DNA of 64,000 nucleotides from positions 310,001 through 374,000 of the forward strand of contig NZ_CP079863.1 of the NCBI RefSeq assembly GCF_025263485.1, in the 5' to 3' direction. Numbering within the stretch: the stretch's first letter is position 1; every line of letters starts with the position of its first letter. Shown one piece after another: positions 26,949 through 38,518 of the stretch. The notes under the pieces were generated by a model that worked only from the letters and a program-made list of their open reading frames with translations, was not told the origin of the DNA and searched no databases. Source of the DNA: Mycobacterium sp. SMC-2 (GTDB lineage Bacteria; Actinomycetota; Actinomycetes; Mycobacteriales; Mycobacteriaceae). Made by a program: the position numbers and the translations under genes.

Positions 26949-26952
<4 letters not shown>
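25804..26952 (+). CDS. DUF4350 membrane-anchored protein (Rv3691 counterpart)
   Basis: A 382-residue protein with an N-terminal membrane segment (about residues 21-40), an exported or periplasmic-type DUF4350 domain resembling a glutamine-amidotransferase fold (DGAHALVALLRGGGVDVVV), a second hydrophobic helix near residue 255 and a cytoplasmic Arg/Ala-rich C-terminus. No catalytic cysteine stands out, so an enzymatic role is doubtful. It overlaps both neighbours by a few bases, supporting one operon. Confidence 0.82.
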
Positions 26953-27931
<979 letters not shown>

Positions 27932-27932
<1 letters not shown>

Positions 27933-29254
27933 TGATCCTGACCGGACGCACCGGGCTGGTCGCGCTCGTGTGCGTCCTGCCCATCGCGCTGTCCCCTTGG
28001 CCGGCAAGGACTTTCGTTTTTCTGCTGGTTACGCTGACGATCCTGGTGATCGTGGACATCGCGCTGGCGGCCAGCACCCGCAAAATGCGCTACATCCGTT
28101 CGCCGGATCGCTCCGCCCGCCTGGCGCAGCAGGTGGACATCGGGCTGCTGATTCACAACGACGGTCGGCGCCGGTTCCGCGGCCAGGTTCGCGACGCCTG
28201 GCCGCCCAGTGCAAACGCGCGGCCCCGCGTCCATCCCGTCAACATCCCCGCCCGGCAGCATCAGCACGTCCAGTCGCAGCTGCGGCCGGTCCGCCGCGGC
28301 GAGCAGCGCGCGGCGCTGGTCACCGCCCGTTCGATCGGACCGCTGGGGCTGGCGGGACGCCAAGGGTCACAGGCGGTCCCCGGCCTGCTGCGGGTGCTGC
28401 CGCCCTTCCTGTCCCGCAAGCACCTGCCGGCGCGACTGGCCAAGCTGCGCGAGATCGACGGGCTGCTGCCGACGCTGATCCGCGGACAGGGAACGGAATT
28501 CGACTCGCTGCGCGAGTACGTCGTCGGTGACGACGTGCGATCGATCGACTGGCGCGCGACCGCGCGGCGCGCCGACGTCGTCGTCCGCACCTGGCGCCCC
28601 GAACGCGACCGGCGCGTGCTGATCGTGCTGGACACGGGGCGCACCTCGGCGGGCCGGGTGGGCGTCGACCCGACCGCCGCCGACCCCGCCGGCTGGCCCC
28701 GGCTGGACTGGTCGATGGACGCCGCGCTGCTGTTGGCGGCGCTCGCGTCGCGGGCCGGCGACCATGTCGACTTCCTCGCCCACGACCGGGTCACCCGGGC
28801 CGGCGTGTTCGGCGCGTCGCGCACCGAACTGCTCGCCCATCTCGTCGAGGCGATGGCCCCGCTGCAACCGGCGCTGCTCGAACCGGATTGGACCGCAATG
28901 GTTTCCGCCATCGCGCGGCGGGCCCGCCGGCGGGCACTCGTGGTGCTGCTGACCGATCTCAACGCGACCGCTCTCGACGAGGGCCTGTTGCCGGTGCTGC
29001 CTCAGTTGTCGGCGAAACACCACCTGATGCTCGCCGCGGTCGCCGACCCTCGGGTCGACCAAATGGCCGCCGGGCGCTCGGATCCGGCCGCCGTCTACGA
29101 CGCGGCGGCCGCCGAACGGTCCCGCAACGACCGCCGCGCGATCGCCACGCGGCTGCGCCGTAGCGGGGTGGAGGTCGTCGACGCCCCGCCCACCGAGCTG
29201 GCCCCCGCCTTGGCCGACCGCTACCTGGCGATGAAAGCCACCGGCCGGCTTTAG
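27932..29254 (+). CDS. DUF58 protein (Rv3693 counterpart), MoxR partner
   Basis: A 440-residue protein with two N-terminal membrane helices (about residues 7-45), a beta-rich middle and the DUF58 signature EFDSLREYVVGDDVRSIDWRATAR (about 186-209). A von Willebrand-like region with VLIVLDTGR follows. It should act with the adjacent MoxR ATPase at the membrane; the target is unknown. GTG 27932 abuts the moxR stop. It is the last gene of the operon and is followed by a strong inverted repeat. Confidence 0.88.
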
Positions 29255-29257
29255 CGG

Positions 29258-29322
29258 GCCGCGAAAGTGCAACTACCGACGGCCTCACCCGGGAAACGTG
29301 TCGGTACTTGCACCTTCGCGGC
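29258..29322. terminator. bidirectional terminator-like inverted repeat
   Basis: Two 23-base arms (29258-29280 and 29300-29322) pair with only two mismatches around a 19-base loop; the left arm begins GCCGCGAAAGTGCAA and the right arm ends TTGCACCTTCGCGGC. It fills the gap between the convergent DUF58 and SpoIIM genes. There is no clear U-tract, as is common for mycobacterial terminators. Confidence 0.7.
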
Positions 29323-29326
29323 GCAA

Positions 29327-30319
29327 CTAGCCGGTAGGGATCACGTCGGGCGCGTCCTCGATGTCGCCGGTCTCGCCGGCCCTCACCGCGCGGCGACCGA
29401 AATACACGATGTAGGTCAGGAACGCGGCCTCGGCGACGATCCCGATGCCCAGCCGAACGAACGTCGGCAGCGGCGACGGCGTCACCAACGCTTCGATCAG
29501 CCCCGACACCAACAACACGCCCGCCAGTCCGATCGCGACCGACACGACGGCGCGGCCCTGTTCGGCGAGGGCTTGACCGCGGGGCCGGTCGCCGGGCGAG
29601 ATCACCGACCACCCCAGCCGCATCCCCGCCGCCCCCGCCAGGAACACCGCCGTGAGCTCCAGCAGTCCGTGCGGAATCAGCAGCCCGAGCAGGACGGCGC
29701 CCTTGCCGGCCTGGAACATCAGCCCGGAGATCAGTCCCAGGTTGGCCGCGTTTTGGAACAGCACGATCGGAATGGGCAGTCCCAGGAGGACGGACATGGC
29801 GATGCACTGCGCGGACACCCAGGAGTTGTTCACCCAGATCTGCACGGCGAACGCCGCGGCGGGATGTTCGCTGTAGTAGGCGGCGACGTCGTGGTTCACC
29901 AATTGCTCGATCTCGCTTGGCGTTCCGGCGGCCGACTGCACCTCCGGGTTGCCGGCCACCCAGAACGCGATGACCACGGCCACGGCGTAAAACGCCACCG
30001 CCGTGCCCAGCCACCACCGCCATGACCGGTACGCCACCACCGGGAAGGACACCGTCCAGAACCGGGCGAAGGTACGGCTCAACGGCGCGTGGGCCCCGGT
30101 AACCACGGAACGGGCGCGCGCGACCAGGCTGGAGAGCCGCCCGATCAACAGCGAATCCGACGAGGCCGAGCGCAGCATCGACAGGTGGGTGGACACCCGC
30201 TGGTACAGCTCGACGAGCTCGTCGACCTCGGCGCCGGTCAGCGAGCGACGCCTCGCGACCAGCCGCTCGAGGCGGTCCCAGGTACCCCGATGGGCCAGCA
30301 CGAATGCGTCGACGTCCAC
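29327..30319 (-). CDS. SpoIIM-family membrane protein (Rv3694c counterpart)
   Basis: A 330-residue protein with a charged helical N-terminus (about residues 1-95) and about six membrane helices after residue 105, matching the stage II sporulation protein M family, widespread in non-sporulating actinobacteria. Its partner is usually an RDD-domain protein, which is encoded divergently next door. GTG 30319 is chosen; a TAGGCT -10-like hexamer lies seven bases upstream, so a leaderless mRNA is possible. The function in mycobacteria is unknown. Confidence 0.88.
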   Translation of the reverse strand: MDVDAFVLAHRGTWDRLERLVARRRSLTGAEVDELVELYQRVSTHLSMLRSASSDSLLIGRLSSLVARARSVVTGAHAPLSRTFARFWTVSFPVVAYRSWRWWLGTAVAFYAVAVVIAFWVAGNPEVQSAAGTPSEIEQLVNHDVAAYYSEHPAAAFAVQIWVNNSWVSAQCIAMSVLLGLPIPIVLFQNAANLGLISGLMFQAGKGAVLLGLLIPHGLLELTAVFLAGAAGMRLGWSVISPGDRPRGQALAEQGRAVVSVAIGLAGVLLVSGLIEALVTPSPLPTFVRLGIGIVAEAAFLTYIVYFGRRAVRAGETGDIEDAPDVIPTG

Positions 30320-30355
30320 CCTGCGCAGCCTAATCGCCCTGTACCGTTCGGTGTT

Positions 30356-31228
30356 ATGTCGGAGGTGGTGACCGGCGACGCCGTCGTGCTCGATGTGCAG
30401 ATCGCCCAGTTGCCGGTGCGGGCTGTGAGCGCACTGATCGATATCGCGGTGATCGTCGTCTGCTACGTGCTCGGGCTGATGTTGTGGGCCGCCAGCCTGA
30501 CCCAGTTCGACACCGCGCTGAGCACAGCCGTGCTGCTCATCTTCACGGTGGTGGTGTTCCTGGGCTATCCGGTGATACTCGAAACGGCAACGCGGGGGCG
30601 CTCGGTGGGCAAGATCGCGATGGGCCTGCGGGTGGTGTCCGACGACGGCGGCCCGGAACGCTTCCGGCAGGCCCTGTTTCGGGCTCTGGCGTCGGTGGTG
30701 GAGATCTGGATGTTGTTCGGCAGTCCCGCGGTCATCTGCAGCATGCTGTCGCCGAAGGCCAAGCGGATCGGCGACATCTTCGCCGGCACCGTCGTCGTGA
30801 ACGAACGCGCACCCCGCCTGGGCCCGCCGCCGGTGATGCCGCCGTCGCTGGCCTGGTGGGCGTCGTCGCTGCAACTTTCCGGCCTGCCCGCCGGCCAGGC
30901 CGAGGTCGCGCGCCAATTCCTTTCGCGGGCAACGCAACTCGATCGCCAGCTACGCCAGCAGATGGCATACCGCATCGCCGGTGACGTGGTGTCGCGCATC
31001 GCCCCGCCGCCCCCGCCCGGCGCCCCGCCGGAATTGGTGCTCGCCGCCGTGCTCGCCGAACGGCACCGCCGCGAACTGGCCCGGCTCCGTCCCGCGATGC
31101 CGCCGCCGGGCGTCGCGCCGTGGCCGTCGTGGCCGCCCGCGCCGCAGCAGCAGGCCGTCCCATGGCCGGATCAAGGACCACCCCGGCAGGCCCCGCCCAG
31201 TCCGGGTGGTTTCTCACCGCCCGGCTGA
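30356..31228 (+). CDS. RDD-domain membrane protein (Rv3695 counterpart)
   Basis: A 290-residue protein. Residues 10-165 form an RDD domain with three or four membrane helices (LPVRAVSALIDIAVIVV opening, RGRSVGKIAMGLRVV motif near 82). The C-terminal 120 residues are cytoplasmic, helical and then proline-rich. It is divergent from the SpoIIM gene over 36 bases, a conserved pairing. The ATG at 30356 has a TACCGT hexamer eight bases upstream and no obvious ribosome site. Confidence 0.87.
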   Translation: MSEVVTGDAVVLDVQIAQLPVRAVSALIDIAVIVVCYVLGLMLWAASLTQFDTALSTAVLLIFTVVVFLGYPVILETATRGRSVGKIAMGLRVVSDDGGPERFRQALFRALASVVEIWMLFGSPAVICSMLSPKAKRIGDIFAGTVVVNERAPRLGPPPVMPPSLAWWASSLQLSGLPAGQAEVARQFLSRATQLDRQLRQQMAYRIAGDVVSRIAPPPPPGAPPELVLAAVLAERHRRELARLRPAMPPPGVAPWPSWPPAPQQQAVPWPDQGPPRQAPPSPGGFSPPG

Positions 31229-31236
31229 CCGACGCA

Positions 31237-31629
31237 CTAACCGGAAACGCTCGCCGCCATGAGCGCGACGTCGGCGATCAACAGCGCCCATCCGCACAGC
31301 GGAACGGCGATGCCGCCGCGGCGCTTCGCGGTGAAAAGCGAAATGACGATCACGACGGCCGCAACCGCGGGCGCGCCATAGAACGCGACCCCGAAGTTGA
31401 TGCCGCCGTGGCCCAGGTTGGGGCAATTGCTGTCGGCGCAGCCGTCGGTGCTCATCACCGCGCCAAGCGCGAAGAGCATCACGATGGCGGCGGCGGGCAC
31501 AGTGGCCAGCGCCAAGGCCCAGTTGACCCACGGCCGTGCGTTGCGCCGGGGAGCGCTGCCACCCTGCGCGAGGCCGGTCGCGGTGGAGGTTCCGCCGCCC
31601 ACCGCCAGGTTGGGGTTATCAGCGTTCAT
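31237..31629 (-). CDS. small four-helix membrane protein
   Basis: A 130-residue protein with a polar Gly/Ser/Thr-rich N-terminus (about 35 residues) and predicted membrane segments near residues 38-58, 75-98 and 107-127. The extracytoplasmic loop contains two cysteines (DGCADSNCPN). I do not recognise a named family. The ATG at 31629 lies about twelve bases below a perfect SigF-type promoter, which supports this start and a near-leaderless, stress-induced transcript. It converges on the RDD gene with eight bases between stops. Confidence 0.75.
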   Translation of the reverse strand: MNADNPNLAVGGGTSTATGLAQGGSAPRRNARPWVNWALALATVPAAAIVMLFALGAVMSTDGCADSNCPNLGHGGINFGVAFYGAPAVAAVVIVISLFTAKRRGGIAVPLCGWALLIADVALMAASVSG

Positions 31630-31640
31630 CCCAGAGTGCC

Positions 31641-31666
31641 TACCCGCCGCCTGTCGAGCGCAAACC
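31641..31666 (-). promoter_or_regulatory. SigF-type promoter for the small membrane protein
   Basis: The minus strand reads GGTTT, 16 bases, GGGTA, a perfect match to the SigF consensus, with predicted initiation about five bases before the ATG at 31629. Confidence 0.6.
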
Positions 31667-31767
31667 GCGGCGGGCGCGCGGCCTCGTGAATGCGCCAGTG
31701 CCCCAAAACCGGACGTCACCGGGTCACAACGGCCGCCGCACCGCACCCGTTGCATCGCGATCGTTTC

Positions 31768-31777
31768 CGATATATCG
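31768..31777. promoter_or_regulatory. candidate PadR operator
   Basis: CGATATATCG is a perfect ten-base palindrome in an AT-rich pocket about 58 bases before the padR start, and it overlaps a second small inverted repeat, TATC-GT-GATA. PadR regulators commonly bind AT-rich palindromes in their own promoters. This is inferred from position and symmetry. Confidence 0.4.
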
Positions 31778-31834
31778 TGATACCTCGAAGCGCACCGACG
31801 GTGCGCCAAGCCCGAGAGCATGAGGACTACACCA

Positions 31835-32506
31835 ATGAGCAACCCATTCACTCCCCCCGGGGGACCGTTCGTCGGTCATCCGGGATTCGGTTTCGGCCTG
31901 CACGGCGCCCGGCGCCAGGCACGTCGGGAATTCTTCGAGAACCTCCGCGACCACGCGGGCGGCCAGGGATTCGGCCCCGGTTTCGGCCCCGGGTTCGGGC
32001 CGGGTTTCGGACCTGGATTCGGCTTCGGGCCGGGCGGCCGGCGCGGCGGATGGCGCCGCGGCCCCGGCCGGGGCAGACGCGGTGACGTCCGGGCGGCCAT
32101 CCTGGCGCTGCTGACCGAACGGCCCATGCACGGCTACGAGATGATCCAGCAGATCGCCGAACGCAGCAACGGGATCTGGAAACCCAGCCCCGGCTCGGTC
32201 TATCCGACGCTGCAGCTGTTGACCGACGAGGGCCTGATCACCGCCAGCGAAAGCGAGGGCAGCAAAAAGCTGTTCGAGCTGACCGAGCAGGGCCGCGCGG
32301 CGGCCGGGAAGGTCGAGACCCCGCCGTGGGACGAGATCGCCGAAGGCGCCGACCCGGGTCAGATGAACCTGCGGGCCGCCATCGGCCAGCTGTTCGGCGC
32401 GGTCGCGCAGTCCGCGCACACCGCGACGGCCGAGCAGCAGCAGCGCATCGTGGAAATCCTCAACAGCGCGCGGCGCGAGATCTACGGCATCCTCGGCGAG
32501 GACTGA
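31835..32506 (+). CDS. PadR-family transcriptional regulator with Phe-Gly-Pro-Gly repeats
   Basis: A 223-residue regulator. Residues 1-85 are low complexity: a GFGFG start, then GFGP-type repeats (about residues 45-68) and an Arg/Gly-rich stretch. The PadR winged helix spans about 86-165 (RGDVRAAILALLTERPMHGYEM, PSPGSVYPTLQLL), and a C-terminal helix for dimerisation follows. I chose ATG 31835 because GAGGA lies eight bases upstream; ATG 31820 is less likely. The ligand is unknown. Autoregulation through the palindrome at 31768 is plausible. Confidence 0.87.
   Translation: MSNPFTPPGGPFVGHPGFGFGLHGARRQARREFFENLRDHAGGQGFGPGFGPGFGPGFGPGFGFGPGGRRGGWRRGPGRGRRGDVRAAILALLTERPMHGYEMIQQIAERSNGIWKPSPGSVYPTLQLLTDEGLITASESEGSKKLFELTEQGRAAAGKVETPPWDEIAEGADPGQMNLRAAIGQLFGAVAQSAHTATAEQQQRIVEILNSARREIYGILGED
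31967..32038 (+). repeat. 12-bp in-frame repeat encoding FGPG
   Basis: Degenerate 12-base units of the type GGTTTCGGCCCC encode repeated GFGPGF in the N-terminal region of the PadR regulator. The array ends in GFGFGPGG. Confidence 0.75.
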
Positions 32507-32588
32507 CCCTCGTGCCGCGACCGTCCGCAAATGTTCCCCCGCCCCGGCGTGTCGGTGTACAAACACGGACGCTCGCGGCACCGGGAAG

Positions 32589-34115
32589 CTAGGTCACGTC
32601 GACCCAGTCCAGGGTCCGCTGCACCGCCTTTTGCCAACCCGCGTATCCGGCCGCGCGCTGCTCGTCGGTCCAGGCCGGCGTCCAGCGCTTGTCCTCGCGC
32701 CAGTTGGCCCGCAGGTCGGACGGATCGGCCCAGAACCCCACCGCCAAACCGGCCGCGTAGGCCGCGCCCAGCGCGGTCGTTTCGGCGACCACCGGCCGCA
32801 CCACGTCCACGCCCAGCACGTCGGCCTGGATCTGCATGCACAGGTCGTTGGCGGTGATGCCGCCGTCCACCTTCAACACCTCAAGGCGCACACCGGAATC
32901 CGCCGCCATCGCGTCCACCACGTCGCGGCTCTGGTAGCAGATCGCCTCAAGCGTCGCGCGGGCCAGGTGCGCGTTGGTGTTGAACCGGGACAACCCCACG
33001 ATCGCGCCGCGGGCGTCGGATCGCCAGTAGGGCGCGAACAGGCCGGAAAACGCCGGGACGAAATAGACTCCGCCGTTGTCGGCGACCTGGCGCGCCAGCG
33101 ACTCGCTTTGCGCGGCACCGCTGATGATGCCCAACTGGTCGCGCAGCCACTGCACCGCGGCGCCGGTGACCGCTATCGAACCCTCAAGCGCGTAAACGGG
33201 TTTGGCGTCGCCGAATTGGTAACAGACGGTGGTCAGCAGCCCGTTGTTCGAGCGCACCATGGTCTCGCCGGTGTTGAGCAGCAGGAAGTTTCCGGTGCCA
33301 TAGGTGTTTTTCGCCTCGCCCTGCGACAGACACACCTGCCCCACCATCGCCGCGTGCTGGTCACCGAGCATCCCGGTGACGGGCACCTCGCCGCCGATCG
33401 GCCCGGCCTGGGCGCAGACGCCGTACGGCTGCGGCGATGACGACGGGGCGATCGCCGGCAGCATCGCACGCGGAATCGCAAAGAACGACAACAGCTCGTC
33501 GTCCCAGTCCAGGGTCTGCAGGTCCATCAGCATGGTCCGGCTGGCGTTGGTCACGTCGGTGACGTGCACGCCGCCGCGCGGGCCTCCGGTCAGATTCCAC
33601 AGCACCCAGGTGTCCGCGGTGCCGAACAGCGCGTCGCCGCTCTCGGCGGCCTCTCGCACCCCGTCGACGTTCTCCAAGATCCACTGCAATTTGCCACCGG
33701 AGAAGTACGTCGCCGGCGGCAGGCCCGCCTTGCGGCGGATCACCTCGCCGCGTCCGTCGCGTTGCAGCGCCGATGCGATCCGATCGGTGCGGGTGTCCTG
33801 CCAGACGATCGCGTTGTAATAGGGCCGCCCCGTGCGCCGATTCCACACCAGCGTGGTTTCCCGCTGATTCGTGATGCCCAGCGCCGCAATGTTATTCGCG
33901 GCCAGATTGGCTCGGTTGAGCACCGACATCAGCACCGACGAGGTGCGCTCCCAGATTTCGACCGGGTCGTGCTCGACCCAGCCGGCGCGGGGCAGGATCT
34001 GTTCGTGCTCGAGCTGATGGCGAGCCACTTCGGCACCGTCGTGATCGAAGATCATGCAGCGAGTGCTGGTGGTTCCCTGGTCGATGGCGGCTACAAACTC
34101 AGCGGACCCGGCCAA
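32589..34115 (-). CDS. glpK: glycerol kinase GlpK
   Basis: A 508-residue FGGY-family kinase phosphorylating glycerol to glycerol-3-phosphate. IDQGTTSTR at residues 11-19 is the ATP-binding opening, and [34 protein letters not shown] and [18 protein letters not shown] are family motifs. The start is TTG 34115 with AAAGGAG five bases upstream. It is the counterpart of Rv3696c. The vapBC-type gene I recall as following it in H37Rv (Rv3697c) is absent here. Confidence 0.96.
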   Translation of the reverse strand: MAGSAEFVAAIDQGTTSTRCMIFDHDGAEVARHQLEHEQILPRAGWVEHDPVEIWERTSSVLMSVLNRANLAANNIAALGITNQRETTLVWNRRTGRPYYNAIVWQDTRTDRIASALQRDGRGEVIRRKAGLPPATYFSGGKLQWILENVDGVREAAESGDALFGTADTWVLWNLTGGPRGGVHVTDVTNASRTMLMDLQTLDWDDELLSFFAIPRAMLPAIAPSSSPQPYGVCAQAGPIGGEVPVTGMLGDQHAAMVGQVCLSQGEAKNTYGTGNFLLLNTGETMVRSNNGLLTTVCYQFGDAKPVYALEGSIAVTGAAVQWLRDQLGIISGAAQSESLARQVADNGGVYFVPAFSGLFAPYWRSDARGAIVGLSRFNTNAHLARATLEAICYQSRDVVDAMAADSGVRLEVLKVDGGITANDLCMQIQADVLGVDVVRPVVAETTALGAAYAAGLAVGFWADPSDLRANWREDKRWTPAWTDEQRAAGYAGWQKAVQRTLDWVDVT

Positions 34116-34229
34116 CTGCTCTCCTTTACCCGTGATCGGACTCGTCAGGAGTCCATCACGGTCTGGGTGAACTCGACAAGCTCACCGCGTAGCTTGCGTT
34201 ACCGGCGGTGACCCTGTTCCATCGGCGGT

Positions 34230-35702
34230 GTGGGCGAAGAGGTCAAGCGCACCACGTACAACAGCGCAGATCGGCGGGAATACGGCCGCAAGCTCCAGTT
34301 GTGCCTGGACGTCTTCGAGACGATGCTGGCGCAGTCGCGCTTCGAGTCGGATAAGCCACTCACCGGCATGGAGATCGAGTGCAACCTCGTCGACGCCGAC
34401 TATCAGCCCGCGATGGCGAACCGCGATGTGCTGGACGCCATCGCCGATCCGGCTTTCCAGCCGGAATTGGGCGCCTACAACATCGAATTCAACGTGCCAC
34501 CCCACGCCCTGCCCGGACACACCACCCTGGACCTGGAGGGCGAGGTGCGGGCCAGCCTGAACGTCGCCGAGATCAAGGCCAGCGCGGGTGGGGCCCACAT
34601 CGTCATGATCGGGATCCTGCCCACGCTGATGCCCGAACACCTGGCCACCGGCTGGATGAGCGACTCGAGGCGATACGCGGCGCTCAACGAGTCGATCTTC
34701 ACCGCCCGCGGCGAGGACATCCCGATCAACATCTCCGGCCCCGAACCGCTGAGCTGGCAGGCCGTGTCGATAGCCCCCGAATCCGCTTGCACCAGCATCC
34801 AATTGCACCTCCAGCTGGCCCCGGAAGCGTTCGCCGCCAACTGGAACGCAGCCCAGGTGGTGGCCGGGCCGCAGCTGGCGCTGGGCGCGAACTCGCCATA
34901 CTTCTTCGGCCACCAGCTGTGGTCCGAAACCCGCATCGAGCTGTTCACGCAGTCCACCGACACCCGGCCCGAGGAGCTGAAGTCCCAGGGCGTGCGGCCG
35001 CGGGTGTGGTTCGGCGAAGGGTGGATCACCTCGGTCCTCGACCTCTACCAAGAGAACATCCGCTACTTCCCGTCCCTGCTGCCCGAGGTGTCCGACGAGG
35101 ACCCGGTCGCCGAGCTGGCCGCCGGGCGGGCGCCGCAGCTGTCCGAGTTGCGGCTGCACAGCGGAACCGTGTACCGGTGGAACCGGCCGGTCTACGACGT
35201 GGTCGACGGGCGCCCGCACCTGCGGCTGGAGAACCGGGTGTTGCCGGCCGGGCCGACCGTGGTGGACATGCTGGCCAATTCCGCGTTCTTCTACGGCCTG
35301 CTGCGCAGCCTGTCCGAGGACGACAACCCCCTGTGTGCCGACATGGATTTCGCTGTGGCACAAGCGAATTTCCTCGAGGCGGCGCGAAGCGGCATCGGCG
35401 CCCGGCTGCACTGGCCGGGTCGGGGCCACGTGCGGGCGACCGAGCTGGTGCTGGACACGCTGCTGCCGATCGCCGACGCGGGACTGCGCCGCTGGGGCGC
35501 GGACGCGGACGTGCGGGACCGCTTCCTCGGGGTCATCGAGGGACGCGCCCGGACGGGCCGCAACGGCGCCACCTGGCAGGTGTCCACCGTGCGCGCGCTG
35601 GAAGACGGGGGAATGACCCGGCCGGCGGCGTTGGCCGAGATGCTGCGCCGGTACTGCGAACACATGCACGCCAACGAGCCGGTGCACACCTGGGACTCCT
35701 GA
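34230..35702 (+). CDS. glutamate-cysteine ligase family protein (Rv3698 counterpart)
   Basis: A 490-residue protein of the GCS2/YbdK-like ATP-grasp-related glutamate-cysteine ligase family. LTGMEIECNLVD (about residues 45-56) carries the Glu metal ligands, and the ELGAYNIEFNVPP segment is the typical second motif. Whether it makes gamma-glutamyl-cysteine is not known; the dedicated EgtA is encoded 5 kb away. The start is GTG 34230. It is followed after 21 bases by a methyltransferase gene, suggesting a two-gene unit. Confidence 0.85.
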   Translation: MGEEVKRTTYNSADRREYGRKLQLCLDVFETMLAQSRFESDKPLTGMEIECNLVDADYQPAMANRDVLDAIADPAFQPELGAYNIEFNVPPHALPGHTTLDLEGEVRASLNVAEIKASAGGAHIVMIGILPTLMPEHLATGWMSDSRRYAALNESIFTARGEDIPINISGPEPLSWQAVSIAPESACTSIQLHLQLAPEAFAANWNAAQVVAGPQLALGANSPYFFGHQLWSETRIELFTQSTDTRPEELKSQGVRPRVWFGEGWITSVLDLYQENIRYFPSLLPEVSDEDPVAELAAGRAPQLSELRLHSGTVYRWNRPVYDVVDGRPHLRLENRVLPAGPTVVDMLANSAFFYGLLRSLSEDDNPLCADMDFAVAQANFLEAARSGIGARLHWPGRGHVRATELVLDTLLPIADAGLRRWGADADVRDRFLGVIEGRARTGRNGATWQVSTVRALEDGGMTRPAALAEMLRRYCEHMHANEPVHTWDS

Positions 35703-36404
<702 letters not shown>

Positions 36405-36407
36405 CGA

Positions 36408-37556
36408 TCAAGCCGATGTCGCCGCCGTCGCGGCGATCAGCGCCTCGGCGAAGGTCTCCAGATCGTCGGCCGTGGTGTCGACGTGCGGCGAGATCCGCAG
36501 CCTCGGCCCAGCCAGCTCCAGGGGCGCCCGCCGCACACCGACGAAGGTGGTGAGGATCCGCTGCTCGGCGAGCAGCCACGACCGCACGGCTTGCGGGTCG
36601 GCCCCGTCGACCGGGGCCAGGGTGGTGATGGCGCTGGGCTCCTCGACCTCTTCGACCACGGCCCAGCCGGCCACGTCGGCCAGCACCCGGCGGCTGGTGG
36701 CGCCCAGCTCGGCCAACCCGGCCCGCACCGCTTGCGGCCCGTACGCCAGATGCTCCCCGAGCGCCAGCGAAAAGCCAACGCGCGCGGCGGTATTGGCCTC
36801 GCCGAATTCGAGTTGCTGCGCCACCGTGAACGACCCCGCGAGCCAGTCCGGCGCCGCCAGCCTTGGCCGCAAGCGCTCCATCAGCTCGCGGCGCGCCGCC
36901 AGCGCCCCGACGCCGCGCGGCCCCGCGATCCACTTGCGCGACGACCCATAGGTCACGTCGGCGCCGACGGCGCAGTCCACCTGGCCCAGCGCCTGGGCGG
37001 CGTCGACGACGAGCGGCAAGCCCAACTCGCGGCACAGCTGCGCCACCATCGACAACGGCTGCACCACACCGCTGTGGCTGCCGACCGCGGTCAGGTGGAC
37101 CAGATCGGGCGGGTCGGCCTCGAGCTGCAGGGCCGCGTCGTCGAGCGCCACCCGGCCATCCTCCAGCGCGGGCAGCAGCTGACGGTCGAAGCCATGGGCG
37201 GCCAGCATCGCCAGGTTGGGGCCGTACTCGCCGGGCAGGCACGCCACCCTGCGGCGGTCCGCCGGCCACGCGCCGAGCAGCAGATCCAGCGCGTTCAGGG
37301 AGCCGGTGGTGAACACCACCTCGGCGTCGGGCATGCCGGCCAGCGCGGCGAAGGCGGCGCGTCCGGCGTCCAGCGTGGGCGCGGCCGCCTCGGCCGCGAC
37401 GTAGCCGCCGACCTCGGATTCGTTGCGCGCGTGCTGGGTGGCGGCATCGATCACCGCGAGGCTCTGCCGCGAACAGGCGGCGCTGTCCAGGTGCAGCCCG
37501 GCCGCTGGCAGGCGGGCCGCCCGCCAGCGCTCCGCCAGCGAACCGCAGGCGGTCAC
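36408..37556 (-). CDS. egtE: EgtE, hercynylcysteine sulfoxide C-S lyase
   Basis: A 382-residue PLP-dependent enzyme catalysing the last step of ergothioneine synthesis, cleavage of hercynylcysteine sulfoxide to ergothioneine. The PLP lysine lies in [13 protein letters not shown] (about residue 190), the Asp that holds the pyridine nitrogen in [13 protein letters not shown] 37556 overlaps the egtD stop by four bases; the long frame upstream is a shadow of egtD. It is the last gene of the five-gene operon. Confidence 0.93.
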   Translation of the reverse strand: MTACGSLAERWRAARLPAAGLHLDSAACSRQSLAVIDAATQHARNESEVGGYVAAEAAAPTLDAGRAAFAALAGMPDAEVVFTTGSLNALDLLLGAWPADRRRVACLPGEYGPNLAMLAAHGFDRQLLPALEDGRVALDDAALQLEADPPDLVHLTAVGSHSGVVQPLSMVAQLCRELGLPLVVDAAQALGQVDCAVGADVTYGSSRKWIAGPRGVGALAARRELMERLRPRLAAPDWLAGSFTVAQQLEFGEANTAARVGFSLALGEHLAYGPQAVRAGLAELGATSRRVLADVAGWAVVEEVEEPSAITTLAPVDGADPQAVRSWLLAEQRILTTFVGVRRAPLELAGPRLRISPHVDTTADDLETFAEALIAATAATSA

Positions 37557-38518
37557 TTCACGGCCAACGACAACCCGAAATCCCCCGCGGCGTCCGTCCA
37601 CCACCGGGTGGGACGCAGTCCCACGTCGGCCAATTCGGTGCTCACCCCGTCCGGGCGGAACTTGCACGACACCTCGGTGAGCATCTCCTCGCCGGCCGCG
37701 AAATCGACGGTCAGGTCCAGCGCGTCGACGCGCACCCGCTGGCCACGGCCGGCGCGCAACCACATCTCGATGCGTTCCTCTTCGGCGTTCCAGCGGGCCA
37801 CGTGCTGGAAGGCCTCGACGTCGAAATCGGCGTCGAGCTGCCGGTTGATCACCGCCAGCACGTTGCGGTTGAACGCCGCCGTCACGCCGGCCGAGTCGTC
37901 GTAGGCCCGCACCAGCCGGCCGGTGTCTTTGACCAGATCCGTGCCCAGCAGCAGGCTGTCCCCCGACCGCATCTGCGCGGACAGGCTCGAGAGGAACTCC
38001 GCGCGCGGTCCCGGGGTCAGGTTGCCGATCGTCGAGCCCAGGAACACGAACAGGCGTCGCCCACCGGCGGGGATCTCGGTCAGGTGTTCCTCGAAATCGC
38101 CGCAGACGGCGTTGATTTCGACGCCGTCGTATTCCCGCTGGATGGCCGCCGCGGCCGTGGACAGGATGCCGGCGTCGACGTCGAACGGAACAAACCTGCG
38201 CAGCGATCCGCGCTCGCGCAGCGCGTCGAGCAGCAGCCGCGTCTTCTCCGACGTCCCGCTGCCCAACTCCACCAGGGTGTCGGCCTCGCTGGCCGCCGCG
38301 ACCTCGGCCGACCGCGCGCGCAGGATCTCGGCCTCGGCACGGGTCGGGTAGTACTCGGGCAACCGGGTGATCTGATCGAACAGATGACTGCCCAGCGAAT
38401 CGTAGAACCACTTGGGCGGCAACGATTTCGGCGTCTGTTGCAAGCCGTCGAACACATCGCGTCGCAACGCCTGGTACGCGGAGTCGGCGGCGAGGTGGTT
38501 TGCCAGTGTCAGCGTCAT
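37553..38518 (-). CDS. egtD: EgtD, histidine N-alpha-methyltransferase
   Basis: A 321-residue SAM-dependent enzyme, the same length as characterised mycobacterial EgtD, that trimethylates histidine to hercynine. Motif I is [11 protein letters not shown] (residues 83-93), and [23 protein letters not shown] near residues 38-60 is the family signature. The ATG at 38518 overlaps the stop of egtC. Confidence 0.95.
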   Translation of the reverse strand: MTLTLANHLAADSAYQALRRDVFDGLQQTPKSLPPKWFYDSLGSHLFDQITRLPEYYPTRAEAEILRARSAEVAAASEADTLVELGSGTSEKTRLLLDALRERGSLRRFVPFDVDAGILSTAAAAIQREYDGVEINAVCGDFEEHLTEIPAGGRRLFVFLGSTIGNLTPGPRAEFLSSLSAQMRSGDSLLLGTDLVKDTGRLVRAYDDSAGVTAAFNRNVLAVINRQLDADFDVEAFQHVARWNAEEERIEMWLRAGRGQRVRVDALDLTVDFAAGEEMLTEVSCKFRPDGVSTELADVGLRPTRWWTDAAGDFGLSLAVK

